From Lunularia cruciata (Eukaryota; Streptophyta; Marchantiopsida; Lunulariales; Lunulariaceae), in assembly GCA_948567375.1 (NCBI GenBank), contig OX419762.1, forward strand, positions 13,336,001 through 13,400,000: a DNA stretch of 64,000 nucleotides, read 5' to 3'. Below are positions 1 to 10,389 of this stretch, in pieces; the first letter of the stretch is position 1; every line of letters begins with the position of its first letter. The position numbers were made by a program, and so were the translations under genes. The notes under the pieces were generated by a model. It saw only the letters and a list, made by a program, of their open reading frames with translations. It ran no database searches and had not been told where the DNA came from.

Positions 1-275
1 AATCAAAATCTACACTTCTATAAACAGATGAGTTCAAAACAATAACGATCTATAAAACAATGACAATTAACAAATTACACTCTATTAAACTGCATCTACA
101 GTATAAACTGTGCCTTAATCAAAATCAAGATAAGGCTTCAATATCAAACTGCCTCAAACTCTAGCCTCCGATTGGTCCTGGAAAGGTAAGCAAAGGCGAA
201 GCTGGGACATTCCATTGTAGGGATGTAATATAATCGTCTATGGATTGCTACACATTTAACGCATTTTGCCTCTAT
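1..275. repeat. Left arm of a long inverted repeat (terminal inverted repeat)
   Basis: The reverse complement of this stretch matches 5262-5520 along almost its whole length, with scattered substitutions and small indels. Shared landmarks include the complement of AGCAATCCATAGAC and the segment GGACCAATC(C/G)GAGGCTAGAG. The arm starts at the first base of the window, so it may extend further left. Arms of this length (about 260-280 bp) fit Mutator-like or foldback DNA transposons. No transposase is visible between the arms. Confidence 0.85.
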
Positions 276-913
276 ATTCATATAACACTATACATCTTTA
301 CAGGTAGAGTAGTATGAAATAGCCCGGCAAGTTCTCGTCAGCAAATTCGGCCTGAAACATCCGAAGAACTGATAGAAGTAACCGTCATCGGCGGTAATGT
401 CTGCTGGTACTATTCACTGTGACACCTTTATATTTACACTTCAAGATCCAAAGATTCAAAAACATCCGATAAGGGCGTACTTGAAACCACAGCTGCGTGC
501 ACGACGAGCAATCCGTGTACAATATTTTAATAAAGAATCAGCACCCAAACAACTAAAACACTTCTGCAGTACAGCGCAGACTTTCTGCACACAAGTACAG
601 GAAACTTGCAAAACCAAGCCGGGCAGCACTTTGACTGCTTACTTCTGATCTTCCGACGTAGACCTCTTTAGTGTCCAGATCTTGAAAATGATCAACCCCC
701 ACTGACTTCAGCAACGCCACGCTGGATATAGTGCTAGACTTCATGATGAAAAGGTCCTCTTTAACCATGAAAGTTATGTTCTCCCTCACGAAACCCTTCT
801 CAGGCTCCCCATTCGCGGTCCGCCTGCATACGTTCGATAGACCTACAGAAGGCGTCTTCTGTAGAATTTCGACATGTTCCAAGGGCTTCGAGCAGGAGAA
901 CACTTGTGGGAGC

Positions 914-1051
914 TTGAATTATGGTAGTTGTGATCAGATATCCTTGCTCCACGCCATTTGGTACTACCAATCATTAAAGCAGTTGAATTATGGTACTTGT
1001 GAGCAGGTAACTCTGCTCCAATGCAATTGGTACTAACACGCATTAAAGTAG
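914..1051. repeat. 69-bp tandem duplication
   Basis: Two adjacent copies (914-982 and 983-1051), both beginning TTGAATTATGGTA and ending near ATTAAAG(C/T)AG, with about ten differences. They lie just beyond the C-terminal block of DUF674-like copy A. Confidence 0.8.
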
Positions 1052-1196
1052 ATTGTCACAAATTTGGTTTTCTTGACTAGTTAGGTTCTCGCAATTTAGA
1101 CTTCGTTGGTGTCCAAACCGGTGATGCACATAAGATCATGAGGCTTGAATGACATTGAAGGTGCCAGCAATGCATCCTTGTCAACGCAGAAAGACA

Positions 1197-2830
1197 AAGA
1201 AGCGACCGTGTAGGAACACCGTAGGATGGGAAGACCCCGTCAAGCCTCACAAGGGAGAGACAAAAAAAGATAACATGGGGCTAAGCCCCAATGGAGTCTA
1301 TATGAGATATCTGCCCTCCCACATCTTAGATATCAGACCTATGCAAGTAGTACCATCTACGCACAACTGGAGCATCTGAAGAAATATCACCTAATGTAAT
1401 TGCTCTCCTATGGATTGCACCGGCCACTGTCGTCGGTAGAGCAATGTACACACACTCTCTAAAATATGCTACAAAGTATGAATGTGTGAGTGGTACTCCT
1501 TGATGCCTAACATGATAAGTTCTCACGCACTCCTTGACAAATGTGTTAAATGTTGTGTCCATTGCTCCATATAACTCCAAGGCTAGAGAAACAAAGAGGT
1601 GACCTTGCTGCATGCCCCTTTACTTGGAGACCTTGCGACCTGCTGCTGCACTCGCCGCCCATCCAAGGGGATGGATAATCACTCCCTCCGAAACTATATT
1701 TTGCTTCAGGTCCGTAACCACGACATCCGCTACCGTCACCTGATCATCTTGGACCAAGTGTAAGTCTGCCCTGACAAGTGATGTCTGCAAAGCATACGAA
1801 CGCTCCTTCTAAGCCAAGTATCCACTCTCTCGTGCCATAGCAAACACTATGTCTCTAATGGCATCATGGGTAGCTATCCTTTGTCCTCCAAAAGGACACC
1901 GTGTCATGTGGACCGCTGCTACATCTAATGTAGAACCACACTCACAAGTGAGTAATGAAGATGCAGATGGGTGGACCAAAGTAGAGAAAGATGCGGGTGC
2001 AAGTTAGAATGCCCTAACGCACAATATAGCTAGGATCCAAGAGCATGCACCCTTGCTGGAACAAGAGCAAAGATGTGCTCTAGTAGCTTGAGGAATGGAC
2101 GAGTCGACTAAGAGAGAATGTAGTGTATGCTCATATTGTTGCTCCATCAAGGAAGACTATAAACCTCTAGTCCAATTTGACAATAGTGAGGCAAAAGATG
2201 GAAAATCCTCTCGTGCTCATGGGGATAGACTATCTCTTCTCTGTCGTAATAACACTTGGAGAGAAAAGGATCCTCCCTCCACCTCTGTCACATAACTCTC
2301 CAAGACAGGCCTATCAACAACCACAAAACGAAAGGAAAATAGGGGTGCCGAGAGAGCACAACTACCCAAAAATGCTATAGGTACCGTCTCCTCCATAGAT
2401 AGCAAGCCAACCCCACCACATGAGATCGGCAGAGCTGTCTGTCTACGTGCCAAATCCCTTGTCACACACTCAAAAGTCCCCGGTCCAATAATATCACCAA
2501 AGACTTCCATAATCCTCCTATCAAATGTTCTCAGACGTGATAAGAAGGACGGTGAAGGAGGAACTCTACGGATGAGGTAGGATGGTCGACAAACGAGCAA
2601 TACTAGAAGAGAGTATACCAAATACCACCTGCGGATCTTCTAGTAATGGAATGTTATCCACATGGAGAACATCCTATGCAAGGGCAACGTCTAAGAAACA
2701 TATGACAAAACCCTCAAATCCTATTGGCACTCCAAGAACACGAAGTCCATCTGTGGATGTGATACACCCCTCTGGAAGCTCAAGGTGGGGAGGGATACCT
2801 AAAGGGGGACCATGCCCTCCACTTTGACAC
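1197..2830 (-). mobile_element. 5'-truncated LINE-type retrotransposon copy A
   Basis: Read on the minus strand, 2827-2583 and 2621-2217 encode the region after the reverse-transcriptase catalytic core. Visible pieces are DGLRVLGVPIGFEGF, LPLLEDPQ and then RDLARRQTALPISCGGVGLL, a characteristic thumb-region pattern in this LINE type. A later block (1613-1326) holds GHLFVSLALELYGAMDT and AGAIHRRAITLGDISSDAPV, nearly identical to the same block of copy C. The YxDD core is absent, so the copy is 5'-truncated. It is also frameshifted. The 3' end has the same terminal sequence as copies B (8277) and C (39476), with no poly(A) tail. It interrupts DUF674-like copy A. Confidence 0.8.
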
Positions 2831-4519
2831 TTTGACTCTCAAGCCTACTAGATGTAACTTGATAGTCAAGTAGTCAAAACCTTACCTAATCTGATGATCT
2901 ACAAAGGCCTATGATGTGTCTATAATGTGCCAAAGAGAGAAATGCACAACTTGGTTGGCATGGCCCAAATAGTAAATAGTAGAGCTCTAAAGTGAACCAT
3001 GATAACCAAAGGCCCCCAAAGGATCTCCCTAACATGTACCAACAACTTACTCTAAGACGGTGACTCTCTCTTGTGAACCACCATGTTGATAAAAAAAAGA
3101 AACAGGAGAGCCATAAAAAAACTACACAAAAAGAACGAGACTCATCAAAGATACACTAGCCTCCCTAAGTTCTCTAAAAATGAATGCTCGTGAGACACAA
3201 AAATCGAACTTCTACATGTCCTTTAAACCGGCATACATGTTGAACAATCCTGGCTTAGTGCCAATTGTCAAACTACCTTCTTGAAGGGCCTTCAGTACCA
3301 CTCCAACTAGCATAATCAGGACACTAATCAGAATATCCACGAAGTCCTTATTGCATTCCAAATACAGCAGGCGCTTCTGCTTACGGCTTCGCATAAGCAT
3401 GACTCTCAATGACCTGCTCGACAAATCTGTAAATCAGACCAGCTCAAAAGTTCAGCAGCTTCTCGTCGTCTCTAGTGAACCTTCTGAGAGACTACAAACG
3501 AATAAATCGTCAGAAACTAGTCTTCCAATCTCTACTTGTAGTGAACAACCTATGTAAATGTGCCACATTCCCTACATCTCCCTGAAGTACTTATAAGGGT
3601 TTCAACACGAAATCTGCTGCCCTGGGTTGTAATGTACAAATCGGCGCATAGCAGAAGACCAAAGTATATGTGGATCATTCGTATGTTTTCAAACCAATTT
3701 CATTGTTGCACTGCACAAGCACTAGTACTGCCTAAGATGGCATGAGTGATTAGTGTTTAGCACAGTTCGATAATCACAGTCGACTTGAGTGTTATGTCAT
3801 TCCATATACTCTACGTGTAAGAATTCATCCAAAATCTTTGGGTACAGTGAGACCGAGGTGTTAAAATCTTCCAGTACTATCTAAGAAACTCCCTACAGAT
3901 CAAACATTCATAAATAAGATTCATTGATGGTGCTACCTCTGTATCAAAACTTGTCTCTAGACCTCATCTTCAATTATTGCATAGATTGATCCCACATGAC
4001 GACTCTAAACCTCATCTTCAGTTATAGCCTATATAGATCCCACATGACGACTTGTAGATAGCTAATTATGCCGTCAAGGAGCTTCAAGGTCCATAGATAG
4101 GGATACACTAAATGGTAGGAGATAAATACTGCCCTTCCGTAATTGACCACCAAATCCAGTAACGCAGCTTTAAACAGCTTTAAACATGAATTCAAAGCGG
4201 CCGGCGTAATTAACGTCAAATAACGAAATCGGTTTCAACATTTTGTTTCCTTATATCCACGCCCGTCCTCCAGTTTCGGTTGCGCAATGGTTCAGGTACA
4301 ATGAATTAGGTTCACTAGATTTAACGGTGGGATTGTGGTTGCCTACGGTGGTGAGTATCAGTAGGTCTCACGAATGAAAGACTGATTGACATAGTCCGTG
4401 CAGCGGTATTGGAGCAGGCACTTCTGCCAAAGAAAGAGCCGGAGTCCACATAGACAGGCAAATGGCAGATTGAGAGAGCAGAATAGCGTGTGAATTTCTG
4501 AGTCATGCTCTGCCATGAT

Positions 4520-5260
4520 CCTTCTTTCGTGCTAGTGTTTGTCCGACAATGTGTACTTTTTGCTGGTTTTGCTTAGTTCTAAGTTTTCTCCTTGCCCTAC
4601 GATTATGGGGCCTGATAAGGCTCCCGATAGGATTCTTCCTGTTGATCTCATATTCCGGTAAAAGTCCGGCAAGCTAGCGCGTATACGAAAAGATGTATCC
4701 ACTAAAATGTTTGATGTGCAGACGAGTGTAAAATTCAAAAGCCTTGTCTTTCTGCGATCTCTAAAAGAGGCTAACTCCATAATTGTGGATGTTCATCTTG
4801 GAATATTCTTTCCACATCGTAATTTATCGGGTCTTTTCGAATCTCAGTTCAGAATCTCAGTTTCACACTCTAATTTCGTCTCACACAATCACGTTATAGG
4901 TGTTCTACAACGTTGAAAGGGCCGTAGTCTAAAAGGAGGGAAAGTAGAACTAGGTTAAGAATATTCATTCTTCTAGTCGTCTTCGTTTTGAATGAGTTGC
5001 CTGGCTTGCTCCTGCTAAAGCGTTGATGTTAGGGGACTGACTATATACACATGTGTGTAACATTTGAGCTTAGGCTGATCTCTGTATATTTCGCTCATCG
5101 ATTCTAGGGTCCAGCAATGGTCTCCTGCTCTGGCTGATCGCTGCGCAAGAAGAAATAGTTGAGGAGGATGTTAGGAGTTAGATCGTACTGGACGAAGACT
5201 GAATGAGATTTTTATTTCTCATCTAGCTATTCAAGTGCCACGACTACAAAACGGCTACAT
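4520..5260. other. No gene recognised (5' flank of DUF674-like copy A)
   Basis: Short open frames only. A minus-strand frame of 82 codons at 4780-4532 has no recognisable domain. By position this is the upstream side of the broken DUF674-like gene inside the inverted arms. Confidence 0.5.
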
Positions 5261-5261
5261 G

Positions 5262-5520
5262 AATAGAGGCAAATGTGTAGCAATCCATAGACAACTATAT
5301 TACGTCGCTACACTGGATTGTCCCAGCTTCGCATTTGCTTACCTTTGCAGGACCAATCCGAGGCTAGAGTTTGATGCAGTTTGATAGTGAAGCTCCTAAT
5401 CTTGAGTCTTGATTAAAGCAAAATTCATATTCATTCAGTCTAATAGGTTGTAAATTGTAAATCGACATTGTTTTGAACTCATCTGTTCAAACAAGTTTAG
5501 ATTTTGATCGAGGCATAGGT
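5262..5520. repeat. Right arm of the long inverted repeat
   Basis: Reverse complement of 1-275. Shared order: AATAGAGGCAAA, AGCAATCCATAGAC, TGTCCCAGCTTCGC, TTGCTTACCTTT, a GTTTGAT-type core, then TTGTTTTGAACTCATCTGTT near 5468-5487. Confidence 0.85.
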
Positions 5521-5745
5521 TCAATCTTCTGAACGTATGATTAATATGGGTTGTGTCAATTGCAGCAAGCTACAGAAAAAATATGTTAAATTCAGTCTAA
5601 TAGTTTGTAAATTGTAAATCGTCATTGTTTTGAACTTATCTGTTCAAACAAGTTTAGGTTTCTGTTGATGCATAGGTTCATATCGTCTGAACGTATGATT
5701 GATATGCGTTATGTAAATTGCAGCAAGCTACAAAAAAATTGTGCT
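5435..5745. repeat. About 155-bp direct tandem duplication at the outer edge of the right arm
   Basis: Copies at about 5435-5586 and 5590-5745 share ATTCAGTCTAATAG, TTGTAAATTGTAAATCG, TTGTTTTGAACT(C/T)ATCTGTT, CTGAACGTATGATT and TTGCAGCAAGCTACA in the same order. The first copy overlaps the end of the inverted-repeat arm. Confidence 0.85.
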
Positions 5746-5990
5746 ACGTCCCTACAATGGAATGTCCCACCTTCGCATTATAGCCTTTGCAAGACCAATC
5801 CGAAGCTAGATTTAAGAGGCAATTTGATAATGAAGCTCCTAACATGAAATCTTGATTTTGCTGAATATATTTCGTCGCTACAATAGTATGTTCCAACTTT
5901 GCATCATTACCTTGCAGGATCAATCCGAAGCTGGAATCAGAGGCAATTTAGAAATAATGTTCGTATTTTGAGTCTTGATTCATGAATATG
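5745..5990. repeat. Two extra partial arm modules
   Basis: Segments at about 5745-5850 and 5866-5990 each repeat the inner part of the right arm: (T)ACGTC(C/G)CTACAAT, a GTCCCA/GTTCCAA-type motif, the pattern TTTGCA(A/G)GA(C/T)CAATCCGAAGCT, then GAGGCAATTT and CTTGATT. The arm motif therefore occurs three times in direct orientation on this side. Confidence 0.75.
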
Positions 5991-6024
5991 TTTATATTCA
6001 TGAATCAAGACTCAAAATACGAAC
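5959..6024. repeat. Perfect 31-bp inverted repeat with 4-nt loop
   Basis: The arm 5959-5989 is the exact reverse complement of 5994-6024, with loop GTTT at 5990-5993. The left half is the end of the last arm module (GTTCGTATTTTGAGTCTTGA...), so the right half looks like a fresh inverted copy of that end. Confidence 0.95.
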
Positions 6025-6029
6025 GAAAT

Positions 6030-6870
6030 ACTCAAAATACTATGGTTCATATTGAACGAATTTATGAGTAGACAATATGACGTCTCGTATCAATTCGCTA
6101 AACTTAATATTGTAGTGTTTGTGGAGGTATGAATATTTTGACGTAGAATCTATAGATGTAAAATTTTGATGTAGAGTGTAGGTGTAAAGTAGTTTTAACA
6201 AGACTACTTGTACATTGAACAGCCCGCACAACCTTTCTTGCTTATTTATTGAATCGAATATTATAGGATCATGTAATATGAATGGAAGATGTAGATTTGT
6301 AATTATAAACAATCTACGAGTACATTCATAACTATCAAGCTAATAACGTAGAATTAAATTGAAGTGGCCATAACAAAGCCTCTTATACATTCAAACTCAT
6401 AAGTTGTTATCGTAGAATTTAAATTCGAAGTAACTATAACAAAGCTACCTGTACATCTATATTAACAAGTTTCAACCTAGTTTAAAGACATGTACCAGCA
6501 AACTTCTGACATGCACATACCAACGACTTCTACAATATTTTAAGCTTTGAGTTAGGTTATGTGGCTGCAAATTCGTTACTCGCTTGTGAATGTAACATGA
6601 AGCTGTAAAAAAATTACTTGTACATCTTAATATCCTACCATTTTCTCTCTAATAATGAGGTTTCGATAATATTTCGATAACCGATTTTATCTCTTTTGTC
6701 TATCTTGTATTGCTTTGATGAAGTCATTCATCCTTCATATGTTCTATATAGGATCGTTCCCTAAATCCTAAACGGTGAATCTAGTTTTGAAATAACTATT
6801 ACTAAGCTGCTTGTACAATTTAAACTATCATAGTATTATAACATATCAAGTCAACAGGTAAATGTCAAGG
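6030..6870. other. AT-rich intergenic DNA, no gene seen
   Basis: Only short open frames. There are loose repeats of a phrase like TAACAAAG(C)CT(A)C(T)TGTACAT at about 6190, 6370, 6440, 6610 and 6790, suggesting an old diverged tandem array. Confidence 0.5.
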
Positions 6871-6878
6871 TAAACGCG

Positions 6879-7268
6879 ATGTCTCCCAAATTGCCACTCA
6901 TAAGTAGTGGAAATGTTGAAGAACATAAGACTAGAAGTGGAAGTGTGGAAAGAAAAAGCAAGCAGAAGTGTTGGCAAATGAGTAAAAGTAGGAATCTCAT
7001 CCGCATAATGTACACCAGGCAAGAAAATGCTGGATTAACATGTAAGTGGGGGGAAGGAATCGAAACTCGATGTCTCCAAAGTGCCGCTCATAAGTAGTGG
7101 AAATGTTGAAGAACATAAGACTAGAAGGGAGAAGTCTAGAAGTGGAAGTGTGGAAAGATATCGCAAGCAGAAGGATAGACAGATGAGTATTAGCAGGAGT
7201 CTCAGCCGCATAATGCACACCCGGCAAGAAAAAAATGAATTTAACATACGTAGGAGGAAGGGAGGAAT
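6879..7268 (+). repeat. About 190-bp direct tandem duplication with short Arg/Ser-rich frames
   Basis: Units at about 6879-7066 and 7069-7268 share GATGTCTCC, CTCATAAGTAGTGGAAATG, TGAAGAACATAAGACTAGAA and AGAAGTGGAAGTGTGGAAAG. Each carries a frame reading LISSGNVEEHKTR...SRSGSVER..., and the second runs open to 7359 (about 92 codons). I recognise no domain. The second unit has a small in-frame insertion (REK). It could be a small lineage-specific gene or chance. Confidence 0.6.
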
Positions 7269-7359
7269 CGACGCATACCTGATGGATCTCTTAAGTCATA
7301 AACATCCAATAGAAGAGATAAAAGACATAACAATGAAAAATTGTCAAACACAGATTTAG

Positions 7360-7690
7360 TTAGTATTAGGGGTGGAGCAAGAAACATCAACAATGAATGG
7401 AAAGGGGTAGGGTGAGCGTACTCAAGCAGGAAAAACAAAGGCTAGGAGTAAAAAGGGAAAAACAGAGAAGCAAAAGTTTACCTCGGGTGGTATGATGGAC
7501 AAGATGGGCCCACGTGTCCATGAATAAACACTCGAAAACCATATAACATACAGGTAGCCTTATGTCAATTAAATTCGTGGAAGACTGGGTATAAATCCCA
7601 AAATCAAATAGAACACCCGGACAACTTCATTGTATCCAAACCTATAGGAGGATATAATACCCTTCAAGTAAATAAGTTGCTTGGAGAGAA
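7360..7690. other. No gene recognised
   Basis: No domain-bearing frame and no repeat beyond the flanking duplication. Confidence 0.4.
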
Positions 7691-7791
7691 ACGAACATTC
7701 CTTCGGTTGGTTTATTTAAGCTATTTGTCTCTACACGTAGTGTCTAGTTGGTTCATTTGAATTTGATTATTGATCTTAGGAAACTTAAGTT

Positions 7792-7793
<2 letters not shown>

Positions 7794-7853
<60 letters not shown>
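7794..7853. repeat. (TA)30 microsatellite
   Basis: Sixty bases of uninterrupted TA just inside the left inverted repeat. It is perfect, so recently expanded or strongly unstable. Confidence 0.98.
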
Positions 7854-7856
<3 letters not shown>

Positions 7857-8089
7857 TACAGATCCACGAATTATTTATGTCTTTACTTATGAATTAGTTT
7901 AATGTCAAAAAATACATTTTGTGGGCTTTTTCCCAAGGTCCCTACTCAGCATGAAAATTGTGAAATATAAAAATATAAAAGTTCATAAGATAAATATTTA
8001 TTTCCGACTTACTAATTCTGGTGGTGATGAAAAATTAAAGAGTAATATAAAAGACTTTGACATTAATGTCTTTCTCTTCAATTTAAAAT

Positions 8090-8275
8090 GTCTGCGCTGT
8101 ACTGCAAAAGTGTTGGGTTGTTTGTGTGCTGATTCTTTATTGAATTGTGTACAGGGATTGCTCGGTGCACGCAGCTGTGGTGTTTTTGAACACTACTTTA
8201 GATCTGAAGTGTGTCACGTTTAATAGTACCAGCCGATATTACCGCAGATGACTGTTACCTCTACTTTAGTTTAGT
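8090..8275 (+). pseudogene. DUF674-like copy B, 3'-end fragment only
   Basis: This stretch matches the reverse complement of about 590-375 in copy A: TCTGCGCTGTACTGCA, GATTCTTTATT, GTGTACA, TTGCTCG, GCACGCAGCTGTGG, AGTGTCAC and ATAGTACCAGC. It therefore represents the last codons and 3' untranslated region of the gene. Homology resumes at about 8415-8560 after a LINE 3' fragment, so that fragment sits in the 3' untranslated part. The coding body is missing. Confidence 0.7.
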
Positions 8276-8276
8276 A

Positions 8277-8410
8277 AAGGCGACCGCTTAGGAAAAATGA
8301 AGGATGGGAAGGTCCCATCGAGCCGTACAAGGGAGAGAAAAGAAATAACATGGGGTTAAGCCCCAATAGAGTCTGTATGAGAAATCTGCCCTACGGCACC
8401 TAAGATATCC
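8277..8410 (-). mobile_element. LINE 3'-end fragment, copy B
   Basis: About 134 bp matching the 3' terminus of LINE copies A (1197 onward) and C (39476 onward): CGACCGC, GATGGGAAGGTCCC, ACAAGGGAGAGA, AACATGGGG(T)TAAGCCCCAAT, AGTCTGTATGAGAAATCTGC and CACCTAAGATATC. It is severely 5'-truncated and sits in the 3' untranslated region of DUF674-like fragment B. Confidence 0.85.
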
Positions 8411-8420
8411 TATACCGATC

Positions 8421-8498
8421 CTTCGGATGTTTCAAGCTCCCAATTGCTTCCGATGTTTCAAGCTCCCAATTGCTTCCGATGTTTCAAGCTCCCAATTG
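8421..8498. repeat. 26-bp unit repeated three times
   Basis: Three head-to-tail copies (8421-8446, 8447-8472, 8473-8498) beginning CTTC(G/C)GATG and containing TTTCAAGCTCCCAATTG. The first differs by one base. The matching position in copy A (about 370-340, reversed) has a single diverged unit, so the triplication arose in this copy. Confidence 0.95.
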
Positions 8499-9159
8499 CT
8501 GAAGAGAACTTGCAGGTCTATTTCCTATTACTCTACTTGTGAAGGTGTACACTGGGGGTTTCAGACTTGATGGATTTTAACCGGGGACGGAGTTTTACCA
8601 GTAAGATCCCTTACAAATAATTTCGGGTGATGAAGGCCGCAAGAGAGTTCAATTCCTAAAATTGCCTATTTATATTACGTCCTGAATTCAAATGAAGATT
8701 ACTGGAAATATGAATGAGCTATCTGGGTTTCTGGTACTGTGTTCCTATCGGGGGAAACGAAATACCCTTGATACAAGTGGACAAGAAAAAACCTTCATTA
8801 ATGCGTTTATAAAGTTAATGGAGTGTATATAAATCGTAAACCATAAATTTACAAGTTACAGTTTTAGATATCCAGAAAATATTTAGGGTTTTTATTGTAA
8901 TTAGACAATGATCCAAAAAGTCATTAGTGAATATTGTCTTCCATTTGGTCCCTCAAAATTATTTTTTAAGAGAACTAGAAGTCTTTATTAAGATATTTAC
9001 GCTTTGTTTAGATTTTGCTAAAAACAGTTGCCATGTATATGGATAACAAAGTTAAGTTTTCTACAATCAATAACGAAATTCAAATGAACCAACTTGACAC
9101 TACGAGCAGAGACAGATAGCTTAAATAAACCAACAAACTGTATGTTCGTTTCTTATTTT

Positions 9160-10388
9160 AGTTCAATTTATTTCACTTTCTTATTTTAAAGGTTTTTGGA
9201 CCTGGTCTATGAATTTTCTTCGTAAATATCCTGGCCCTCGCATTTCTCTGTGTTCGTATTTGTAGATGATCATGGACCATTTCACACTTTCTTTTAGAGG
9301 AGCCACATCGGGGGACAGTAGATCAATTACACAGTAGGGCGTTTGAAGAATACCATTTCACCTCTAGTAAATGTCCCGTAACAAAATTTACAGGTGATTT
9401 TGAACTGTAGTTTTTCAGGTGGATCCCGGAAAGAGAGGTGGTTCAACTTCTTCACTTAGTGATTTATTATTGCTCTGACCTGGCCCTGGACAGTGAGCTT
9501 GATTCAAAATCAGTTTTGCATCGAGAATGATTCAAAGTGGAATGTTATGTCTCAATGGGCAGGGTTAATGTTTGAAATTTTTTAAGCCTTGAAAGATTCG
9601 AAATTGAGTCTTGAGAATTCTAGGTCAAATTTATGAGAAAGTTGAGTATCAAGGACAGATTAAAGAGATAGGTCCCATCTGGTAGGAGAGATGAATCCAG
9701 AGTGCAAGAGTACTAATAAGAGATGAAAAATTGCATCTTGAGTTGGATCTCAAGAATGTGGAAAGATGCGTCTTAAGTTATTGTATTTGGTTTGAGAGTT
9801 TAGGGGCGAGAGATGAGTCCCAATTATAGATAAAATTGCCTTGTGAAACTCCAAGACGAGAGAGAGAGTTTGTTACGGGAAACTACAAACTGGAGAATCA
9901 TGAAATTTAAGTAACACTCCTCTATGTTGAAAATCGGGTAATACTCTCCTAAATTTGAGTTCTAAATTTTTCTTCAGATCAGAGAAAATGAGTTCAGATT
10001 TCAATTTGAACTCAACTTTATCATAAGTATGAACAGAGGAAAAAGCCGGTGAGTTTCTCTTGTCACTAGGAATCTAAATTTGAGAGTTTAAAATGAGTTT
10101 TGATTTGAATTTGAATCCAATTTTATTATAGTGAGGAGTCAAGAGAAAAAGAATGGGTTTTCTGGTTTATCTCGGTTAGTAGGAATCACACACAAAGTAG
10201 GGGTTGAGAAGAAAAACCCATGGGTTCTCTCTAGTTAGTAAGAGTCACACAAAGTAGGAGTTGGGTGACAAAATTTCTTGTGGTAGAGTAGGAGTTGAGA
10301 AAAAAAGAAGAAAAAAAAAGCCTAGTAGGTTCTCTTGTTGGTAGGAGTCATTACTACAAAGTGATACTTATTGGGTTGTCACATAAGT
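9160..10388 (+). other. Decayed DNA ending in an LTR-like 3' terminus
   Basis: No gene. From about 9900 the sequence has degenerate phrases (GAGTTCAGATTT..., GTAGGAGT(C/T)...). It ends at about 10386 with TGATACTTATTGGGTTGTCACA, the same type of end as the long gypsy LTRs in the window. It is probably the tail of an old LTR. Confidence 0.4.
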
Positions 10389-10389
10389 C

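Larger units (their letters stand above)
400..4515 (-). pseudogene. DUF674-like gene copy A, broken, interrupted by a LINE fragment
   Basis: Two conserved blocks are visible on the minus strand. The N-terminal block (3424-3212) reads ...LLYLECNKDFVDILISVL..., ending ...FNMYAGLKDM and a stop. It matches the DUF674 signature, in which a KDFVDFLFS-like motif is followed by an (L/F)xNLYES-like motif. The C-terminal block (about 800-600) has FMVKEDLFIMKSSTISSVAL and DLDTKEVYVG, like the DUF674 repeat pattern (VTFMVTDDL...SSISGISLL...DLEEKVV.VG). A LINE fragment (1197-2830) lies between them. Region 4515-4000 aligns in reverse with 40560-41060 upstream of copy C, so the homology includes the 5' flank. 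Stops and the insertion make it a pseudogene. DUF674 has no established biochemical function. The family call is by eye. Confidence 0.65.
1..5520. mobile_element. Candidate non-autonomous TIR element enclosing a DUF674-like gene
   Basis: Two long inverted arms (1-275 and 5262-5520) bound about 5 kb that contains a broken DUF674-like gene on the minus strand, itself interrupted by a LINE fragment. A gene held between long TIRs with no transposase is the arrangement of a Pack-MULE-type element, which is the inference made here. Against it, no target-site duplication can be read because the left end lies at the window edge, and the arms might instead be a simple inverted duplication of intergenic DNA. 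Neither of the other two DUF674-like copies in the window (about 8.1 kb and 41-42 kb) has these arms. Confidence 0.5.
7690..9155. mobile_element. Inverted-repeat pair enclosing about 1.3 kb
   Basis: 7690-7775 and 9063-9155 are inverted copies. Shared words (one as reverse complement) are GAAACGAACAT, GGTTTATTTAAGCTAT, TGTCTCT, CGTAGTGTC and GTTGGTTCATTTGAATTT. Between them lie (TA)30, DUF674-like fragment B, a LINE 3' end and a 26-bp triplication. No transposase is seen. It could be a MITE-like element that trapped other DNA, or two independent insertions of one repeat in opposite orientation. Confidence 0.6.

Noticed and set aside
553-1036. Plus-strand open frames over the DUF674-like C-terminal block
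   Set aside because: They are shadows; the minus-strand frame carries the recognisable motifs.
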